Below the pieces are notes generated by a model that was not told the DNA's origin, ran no database searches, and saw only the letters and a program-made list of their open reading frames with translations. Below, in pieces: positions 56,483 through 64,000 of a stretch of 64,000 bases of DNA. This stretch comes from Labia minor. Lineage: Eukaryota; Arthropoda; Insecta; Dermaptera; Spongiphoridae. The stretch spans positions 52,526,421-52,590,420 of the forward strand of contig OY720348.1 of the NCBI GenBank assembly GCA_963082975.1, given 5' to 3'. The stretch's first letter is position 1, and every line of letters begins with the position of its first letter. Both the position numbers and the translations under genes were made by a program.

Positions 56483-56594
56483 GGGTCGAGCGACAGCTCG
56501 GTGTCCCAGGTATTAATATTACCAGCCAAACCCAATAATAATGAATCATTTTTTTTAACTTAAGTACCGAGCCGAGGCTCGGGGTCCCGGTACT
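56483..56594 (-). repeat. family D unit, complete
   Basis: Inverted copy of 6889-6996: GTCGAGCGACAGCTCGGTGT at one end, TACCGAGCCGAGGCTCGGGG at the other, about 75 bp apart. Both hairpins are intact. Confidence 0.6.
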
Positions 56595-57850
56595 AGTTTT
56601 TTAAAATAATTGTTTTTTTTTAATTGATATTCCTTTCAAATTAAAAATAGATAATATTATATTTCAATTCAAATATTCAATAAATATGGTTTAATTCATT
56701 AAAATGACAACGTTTACAATAAATTAAATAATTTAAATGATAATTGATTATTTGAAATAAAAATATTTTATATTTAAATAATTTTGTGAGCAAATTATTA
56801 GAATTAATATTTTATATTTTATATATTTATTTTATATTTATTGTCAAACGTAAATAAACACTTATTATATATAAATGCATTATATACTTATATATAATAT
56901 TTAAAGTATTTTATTATGTGTGATGAGATGGAGAAAAAAAGGGATATGAAGGGTTACTACAGTTAATACAATTATTCAGATAGAATGTTTAATTAGATGA
57001 TGAATTATCAAAAAAAAAAAATAAATTTGAAAAAGTAAAAAATTCTAATACTTAATTAATCTTGATATATGATAAAATGATTTAGTGTGGCATTGAAATT
57101 ACGTTTGAGGGTACGCGTACATATGACATATCTAGTATACCATCTGCTCCATTTTATTATTTCAAAATTCCAATAACGAAAAAATACATTTTTTTTTCTT
57201 ATTCTCTCTTTCACTCTCTTTCACTTTATACAATATATTTATTATCTTTTATTTATTTATTGTTTTATTTATAAACCTGACATCTATTTGCATGGTTTTA
57301 TATATTAATTTTTCTTATCATAGTTAAGGTTAGTTTAAGGTTGGTTTGCAACAATGACAAAAGCATAAAGATGAAAATTCAAACTGATTAAATGTAATAA
57401 AATTATCTCATTATAATTTTTATCATTTCATTTAAAAAATAAACAAAATATTTTCACATCCTTCTAATTTAGATTTGTCTCTCACCTTTTAGATTCATAA
57501 GTTATTCAACCAAATTAGTTTGATCTTCTAAGTTGGTTTCTATCTTAGTTGGGTTGGAAATGTCTTCCCTATGATTTATATCTTCATATCTTGTTTAAAT
57601 AATTATTCGAGTATACAGCCTAACACTTGGTTTGGTGGTTAGTTAGTAAACGAATTAGTTTTAAGATTGTTAATTGCCACCAATTTTATTTAACTCTTAT
57701 TTGTGCACATATCATGACTGAAGATTTGAAAAAGAAATCATCGAAACAAAGTGAAATTTTTTTATTGTTTGATGTTTTTCTTTTTTTATAACAAGAAGGG
57801 CTATATTTTAGGTAAATAAACCAATTGTTTCGCCTAGATTGCTTCAGATA
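56595..57850. other. AT-rich DNA, no gene seen
   Basis: No open frame or repeat recognised. Confidence 0.5.
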
Positions 57851-57854
57851 TTAC

Positions 57855-58165
57855 ATGTCAGATGCAGGTTGAGTTCCAGCCCCTCGGGGTGGTTAGTAAG
57901 CCACCCCTTTCTCTTCTTGCCTGCTTCTCGAAAGTTTTGGGATGCTCACATCGAATAGCCAGACGGTTGCTCTCATTACCATATGGAAATGAGGTGCAGT
58001 TTCAATTACTTGGCCACTCCAATTCCTTGGCCACCCCACCACATTTCGTTTCTCTCTCACTTTTACTGTTCGCCACTACCACCCACCACCATGTATCTAA
58101 TTATTTGCCTCTTTGTATCTTTCTAAAGACAAAGACCCACCGGTTTCATTGATTCGTTTTGTTGT
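57855..58165 (+). other. GC-richer segment with an unrecognised open frame
   Basis: The frame 57862-58152 (96 codons, ATG start) is rich in Leu, Ser, Pro and His (for example FQPLGVVSKPPLSLLACF). It contains a CACCCACCACCA run. I recognise no domain. The composition contrasts with its flanks, so it may be an untranslated exon or an unknown repeat rather than coding. Confidence 0.2.
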
Positions 58166-58638
58166 TAGTATCATTAGTTCTGTATCTCTTTACATTATAA
58201 TTTACGAGCTCGCTTCACGAGCTATTATCTTTTGGATCAAAAAGAAGGGACTAAGATGGGATATGTAACTCCACAAACATTTAATTACAAAATAAAAAAA
58301 TAAAAAAACAAAAAACAAACGACCATGTATGCCAGGGATGAATGCAAAGTGGGGAATCAAAGAAATGAGAGAGAATTCATATCAAAAGTATTTCTTTCGG
58401 GATGTAGGGAATAAAGATATTACCTCACAAATGTACTTTTCATATTATGAATAGGAATTCCTTTTTGAATATATATTATATTTTTTATTCGCCTTTTGTT
58501 AAAATTAAATATTTAAAAAAAAAATTAAAAAAATGAATATTTATTATAAATGAAGAAATTTTATAAATAAAAATAAATTATTATATTCTATAATATTATT
58601 TAAGAAAAATGTATTTTTTTATTTTTTTTTTTTATTTT
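58166..58638. other. AT-rich DNA, nothing recognised
   Basis: No gene or repeat seen. Confidence 0.5.
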
Positions 58639-58754
58639 TACTATCTCGTAAGAGATAGTATTGCGATCACGAAAATTTTCGATGTTGAGATTTTGATGTT
58701 TTTATACGTTTTGAAGGTTCCTGAATCATTTTCACTAAGGTTGAGAAAAATGTT

Positions 58755-58786
<32 letters not shown>

Positions 58787-59244
58787 GACAAGATTGCGCA
58801 AAAATGGTTTGAGCTAGAATGATGAAATTTGGTACATGGACATTATTCAAAATTCATAGTTTTCTATCAATTTTTGAGAAATGTAGCTCATCCGGAAGAG
58901 GGTCATTACCTACAACGTTTTGATTTTTTTTCCTCTAAAGTGACCGTAAAAATAAAGATATATGTTTGATAATTTTTCACATGATTAATAATTGTATAAA
59001 ACTGCTATATATAGAATTTCAGCTTGATTGAATCGCTGAAAGTACCAGAATTAATTTTTTAACACTGCAAATCTCACGCGCGTGGTGCCATCAACAAAGA
59101 GCCAAACATGCACTGTGTTAATAAATATTTTTTATTAATTTTAATTTATAATTTAATTAATTTAATTTAATTTAAATTAATATATGATATTTAATTCAAT
59201 TCGAATTTGCGAGATAGTCGAGTGGAGACACTCCAGCTAATTTT
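58639..59244 (+). mobile_element. family A copy 8
   Basis: Full length. 5' hairpin TACTATCTCGTAAGAGATAG as in copy 4. A deletion joins CTCACGCGC to GTGGTGCC, removing CACGTGAC. The 3' inverted repeat and stem-loop are intact. Confidence 0.8.
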
Positions 59245-59297
59245 ATTTTTGAGAAGATCCATTTTTTTTAAATTTTATTCACATACATCCTGATAGA

Positions 59298-59475
59298 GCC
59301 AGCCAGCGATCGATGGTCTAAAGAATATCTCGAATTGGTTGCCATTGGAGAGAAGGCAGCTTGAGTTGGTAAGAGTAGAGTTCGTATGACGGTGTAGTGG
59401 ATGCGCGGACGACGGGTTAAGAGTTAGTATGACTGTGTAATGGAGGCGATGGCAATTAATAAGAGACGGTGCAAA
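59298..59475 (+). repeat. repeat L copy 2
   Basis: Matches 50316-50446: GCCAGCGATCGATG, ATATCTCGAATTGG, GTATGACGGTGTAGTG, then GAGACGGTGCAAACC. A related CGTATGACGGTG / AGTATGACTGTG repeat occurs within this copy. Confidence 0.45.
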
Positions 59476-59681
59476 CCTAATAATTATTAATTAATAAAAT
59501 AGATTATTCTTTGATATATATATAAAAATCACTTTACATTTTTGTAACCATTATATTTTTTATAAAATACTTTATAAAACAGTCTTAGCATATTTATATT
59601 GATTAATATAGGAATGAAGATACATTCAAATAATGATAATTTAATTTAGTAATTAAATTAGTAATTTAATTCAAATTTAAT

Positions 59682-59878
59682 CAGAGGTTCCCAAACTTTT
59701 TCGGTATACGGCTCCCATAATACATCGGATTTTTTCCGCGGCTCCCTTTCGCATTTTTTTTTAAATTTTTTTTTAGAAGCAAATTGAAAAAATTTTGAAA
59801 AAAAGTACGAAATGTTCAAAAGCTTGGTTCAAAAAACGGTTGCGTTTTTTTCCGCGGCTCACAGTTTGGGAATTACTG
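59682..59878. mobile_element. hAT-type MITE
   Basis: CAGAGGTTCCCAAACTTTTT at the left and CACAGTTTGGGAATTACTG at the right are inverted termini of the hAT form; CCGCGGCTC occurs near both ends. The flanks give at best a 6/8 target match, so it is old. Confidence 0.55.
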
Positions 59879-59879
59879 G

Positions 59880-61423
59880 TATATAATATCTTTCGGATTT
59901 TTTTAATATGTTTATGTGAGATTTGAGTGTCGGTGTTTCGGCTCCGTTTTTTTGCTATTTTCAGGAGAATTTTAAGGAAAGAATTTTGGGGTTTATCCCA
60001 AAATACCAACTAAAATGTCACAAAAAACCGGGAAATAGCCTTTCATAGTCAAAACTTTCACGAAAACTTAAACTAGCATATATATATATATATATATATA
60101 TACACCTATATAATACCTAGACATGTATATATCAATTATCATTTTCTTTCTTTTTTCTTTTTATAAAATTAATTATAATAAATACACCTTTCATAGTTAA
60201 AAGTGCTTTTGAATTTTCTTATTTTTTTTATTTTTTTTTATTATTATCTTTATTCTCTTCTTTTTGTCGTTTCAATAAACGTAATTTTTTTCTTCTCTGC
60301 CACTTGAATGATTTTCTCACCTTTTAAAATGAGTGGAGGGGGATGGTTGGTGGTTGTAGAAAAGGATAGTAGGTAGGAGGAGGGTTAGAAAAGAAAATGA
60401 GGGTTAAAAAAAAGTAGATAGCCTTTGAAGTGCCTAAAAATCTCACGAGCACAGGGTTATGATGGCAAAACATATTTCTAGAAAACGGTTGGTTCTCTGA
60501 ACTGCGTCCTCAATTTATCCACTTAGGTAATTGCCCAAGTGAATAATCAGTGACCTGGCAAAGTGGCGTTTCCTTCCTGAGTCCCAAGATTTGGCCATTC
60601 TCCAACCACCCATCCCCACCAACCCCCGTCTCCGCCATCATCTGAAATAGCACTTAACTTTAATACGATTAATCACAATTATAATTGAATGTTGGGCGTC
60701 CATCTCGATTACTTTAAAAAAAAATTTCTTTAAAAAAAACACATAAAATTTAAAAATATAAATATCATAATATATAATTATAATTAAATATTCTTTAAAA
60801 ATATATTTATTTATTTTCTTTATTTAAAAATATTAAATAAATTATCATTTTTTTAGTCTAATTATTAATATTATTATTTTCACTAAGCTATAAAAAATGA
60901 AATTTTACATGAGTTTATACAAAATTTGAATTTATTAGTATCAATTTTGTGTATTAGTTAATGGGAATTTGTGATTATTTTAGAAATTATAGAGAATTTT
61001 CATTTTTTTTTTTTTTGATGGAGATACTAGGTTATATGTTTTGAATTTTAATCACACTTTAATTAGAAGTTTTAATTTTAAGATTCTAATTATAGCTATA
61101 GGATCATATATACAGCGTCAAATAAAGGGGTGGGCGATTGACCGGGGTGCCAAAATTGGAGGGGCGCCGATATCAAAATAAATTTTTAATATTTAATTTT
61201 TTTAGATTTTATGAATTAAAATTGATAATTTTTCATGAGACATCCATTTACAAATAAATTGTTTTATCTTAACAATACCAAATAAAGGTCACAAAGCTGA
61301 TTATTTTTAATATTCCAAACAGATTGAATATTATTGATTTACTATTATTTATGAAGTATTTGTAGAGTTAGAATTCATAATAACCAAATAATGATTAATA
61401 GACATAAACAAAAATTTACCAAT
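59880..61423. other. intergenic DNA, no gene seen
   Basis: 60300-60660 is less AT-rich (GAGTGGAGGGGGATGGTTGG, CACCAACCCCCGTCTCCGCC) and could be unique host sequence. Near 61130-61175, GGGGTGGGCGATTGACCGG looks like a transposon end. (TA)n near 60078-60102. Confidence 0.4.
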
Positions 61424-61985
61424 AAATAATATAAATATAAAAAAATTTTATAAAATAACGTTTTTCCAATGGACTAAAAAGAATAAAATAATTTTTCTAT
61501 AAACCTGACAAAGTTTATGGATGACTTGCTTCATATTCAACGAAAAACGTTGGGCGCATTTAGTTTTATTTATTCATATGAAAAATCAAGTCAAATTTTT
61601 GTGATAATAAAAGTTATATTAAACACATAAACTGACAAATTTTTCTATCATTGAATAAAATTGATAGTTTAAGAGCTAAGAAATTAATCTTTTATTACTT
61701 TTCACTCTGTTATACTTATATCATACTATGTATCAAATTTTAAAATTATTTTTATTAAATTTACATATTATCAATCAAATCCAAAATGGTTGATTATATA
61801 AGAAGAAATAGTGTTACTAAGAGCGCCCAACGTTTTTAATTGAATATGAAGCAATTCATCCATAAACTTTGTCAGGTTTATAGAAAAATTATTTTATTCT
61901 TTTTAGTCCATTCGAAAAACGTTATTTTATAAATTTTTTTTATATTTATTTTATTCTTTTTAGTGCAATTTTACTTTGATAAATT
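61424..61985. mobile_element. family G foldback element, uninterrupted copy
   Basis: The arms 61430-61565 and 61822-61955 are inverted repeats of about 135 bp (TAAAATAACGTTTTTCC, AAACCTGACAAAGTTTATGG, GTTGGGCGC). The middle contains TAAGAGCTAAGAAATTAATC, in the opposite orientation to the same sequence in the 43.5-kb copy. No coding sequence. Confidence 0.65.
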
Positions 61986-62300
61986 TATTTAATATAACAA
62001 GAGAATTAGAAAAGATGAAGTTATACGAAAATTTGCAAATTGAATAAAACAAAAAATATATTAATCTTCTAAAATTGATTTTATGTATTTATGTTAAGTA
62101 AATGTTATTATTGAATAATAATTATTATAATATATTTATAAATAAATAATTTTTATTAATATGAGATTTTATAAATGTATATATATATATATATATAAAT
62201 AAATATATACATTAATATAGAAAATAAATGAAACATCGATTTCAATTTGTTAAAAGAGCGAACAGACAGACAGACAAAGTACCAGGTGAACCAGGTACTA
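61986..62300 (+). repeat. family H-tail repeat
   Basis: Matches 46600-47150. Ends with AAAAGAGCGAACAGACAG and a small hairpin AGTACC...GGTACT near 62279-62300 that recalls family D. Confidence 0.55.
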
Positions 62301-63497
62301 TTAATCTAAAAAACTAACCAAAATTAAATTAAATTTACATTATTTAAAAGATTATCGAATTATATCTAGAATTGATTAAAAATTAAATTTTTTTGATATC
62401 TATTTTTTTTAATTTAAGATATTTATATTATCATGATTATTAAACTTTAAAATTACATTAAGTCAAAGGGCTTAAAAAGTACTAATGAAAGATTCATAAG
62501 GAAATAACATTTTTCTATATAGTGTTTTTTGTAACTAGTATCATGAAGGTGTAGAATCTCCATTCCCGCCTCTCGTTAATACAATTAGGACCGGGGGAGG
62601 GGGGGGAAACTTACAATTTATTAATGGATCCTTCAAAAATAAATTATCTACACTTGAATAAAAAGATTAATTTTTCATTTCTCCATTCATTATAATTATT
62701 AATTATTATTATATTAACTAATTATTTCTTTAAGTAGAGGGGTGGGATTCAGGTTGCAAGAGTAGTAATTTCACAAAGAGGCTTATTGATTGGTCAAGTG
62801 GTTTCAGATCCTCGATTGATGATATTAATCTATTAAGTGCTACGATTGAAAGAGCATTCACCTGATTTCATTTAAGCATAATACTAGAAACTAATTTCTT
62901 CCATGGTGGGGACATGAAGAGGGTATTACTAATTAGTGCGAAAACGTCTCTTAGAAAGGAGGGTTAAAGTAAAGTATAATTAAATTATAACATCTTGGCA
63001 TATGGGAATTGTTGTTCAAGAGATTACAAAATAACATTCTCTTAAAAATGAAACACTTTAACTACAAACTAGAATTGATAATTTATATAAATATTAGGTT
63101 ACTTATAAAATAAATTAATTTTTATATGTAGTTATGTATAATTAATATGTTATAATAATTAAAAATAATTAACTAAAGTACAAAATAATTATAGTTTTTG
63201 TTAAAATAATTTAAAATAAAATACCATGGATTATATAAATAATGGTAAAATTATTTTTGAAAACTACATTAAAAAAAATAACTACTTAGAAAAAATATAA
63301 GTATTTATAAAATTAAAATTACATATTAATAGAACTTTTTGTTTCGCCTATGTGAGTATGGTGTAAAGTCAATTATCTGAAGCTTCCTTCTCATATTGTG
63401 CAGTGATGTATTGGTAAAATAAGAAGTGAGGGAACGCATATTGGGAGCAAAAAAGTCATATCTTTAGCAAACTATTTTTTCCTATATAAGTTTTTAT
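62301..63497. other. AT-rich DNA, no gene seen
   Basis: 62570-62610 is G-rich (GGGGGAGGGGGGG). No gene or repeat recognised. Confidence 0.5.
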
Positions 63498-64000
63498 TAC
63501 TATCTCGCATGAGATAGTATTGCGATCACGAAAATTTTCGATGTTGAGATTTTGATGTTTTTATACGTTTTGAAGATTCCTGACTCATTTTCACTAAGTT
63601 TGAGAAAAATGTCTGTGTGTGTGTATGTGTGTGTGTATGTATATAACCAAGATTACGCAAAAACGGTTTGAGCTAGAATGATGAAATTTGGTACATGGGT
63701 ATTATTCAAAATTCATAGTTTTCTATCAACTTTTGAGAAATGTAGCTCAACCGAAAGAGGGTCATTACCTACAACGTTTTTATTTTTTTTCTTCTAAAGT
63801 GACCGTAAAAATAAAGATATATGTTTGATAATTTTTTACATGATTAATAATTGTATACAACTGCTATATATAGAATTTCAGCTTGATTGAATCGCTGAAA
63901 GTACCAGGAATAATTTTTTAACACTGCAAATCTCACGCGCCAACACGTGACGTGGTGCCATCAACAAAGAGCGAAACATGTGCTGGTTTAATAAATATTA
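63498..64000 (+). mobile_element. family A copy 9, cut by the window end
   Basis: 5' hairpin TACTATCTCGCATGAGATAG, interrupted GT tract, GAAATTTGGTACATGGG block and CACGTGACGTGGTGCC are present. The 3' inverted repeat and stem-loop lie beyond the window. Confidence 0.8.

Noticed and set aside
58609..58812. Recurrent plus-strand frame with VRDSIAITKIFDVEILMF in family A copies (9479-9697, 58609-58812 and others)
   Set aside because: It comes from the conserved non-coding 5' block of family A, has no fixed start, and runs into the variable GT tract. Similarity between copies reflects the repeat, not selection on a protein.

Overview
This window looks like intergenic or intronic DNA from an AT-rich animal genome, most likely an arthropod and probably an insect. 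The evidence is the strong A+T bias, many (TA)n and (GT)n microsatellites, mariner, Tc1-like, hAT-like and Transib-like DNA transposons, Helitron-type elements, tRNA-derived SINEs, decayed non-LTR reverse transcriptases, and no bacterial operon, RBS or terminator pattern. I could not recognise one complete host gene. There is a run of 200 N at 24195-24394. A hemipteran origin would fit the style of the repeats, but that is a guess.

Most of what can be recognised is repeats. Family A has nine copies (2798, 4075, 9498, 20446, 36655, 47748, 53799, 58639, 63498), family C has five (22904, 32724, 43934, 44893, 51953) and family K has one (21265). All three share one plan: a short inverted repeat at the 5' end, a (GT)n or (TCCG)n microsatellite, a conserved GAAATTTGGTA block, then the second inverted repeat followed by a 3' stem-loop, set in T-rich flanks. 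This is the architecture known for non-autonomous Helentron-related elements (DINE-1/HINE type). A separate Helitron-like family H begins TCTATATA and ends with a GC hairpin plus CTAGT (17502, 18021, 24678, 34260, 51146 reverse, 49502 reverse). Several copies carry pieces of a non-LTR reverse transcriptase. The copy at 18021-19697 carries a decayed RT domain.

Other mobile DNA: an 877-bp Transib-like element (45496-46372) with CACAGTG ends and a CGTCG target duplication, inserted in a family C copy; a hAT-type MITE with a perfect 8-bp duplication (16420-16644); a deleted Tc1/mariner element with TA duplication (35446-35973); three or four mariner remnants (12100, 21997, 27050, 29027); long-TIR or foldback elements (5031-5540, 6730-8430, 23806-24154, 43520-44815, 61424-61985); two SINE families; and many antisense or sense fragments of the C-terminal tail of a non-LTR RT.

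Possible host sequence is limited to a CpG-rich patch at 26613-26760 that, on the minus strand, reads as a first exon (ATG, 11 codons, GTAAGT donor); a two-finger C2H2 zinc-finger fragment at 11481-11675 fused to an antisense RT tail; and two unrecognised open frames (15477-15674 and 27804-28064). All are low confidence. The layered insertions, especially at 43520-47150, give a readable relative chronology: foldback element, then family C, then Transib.
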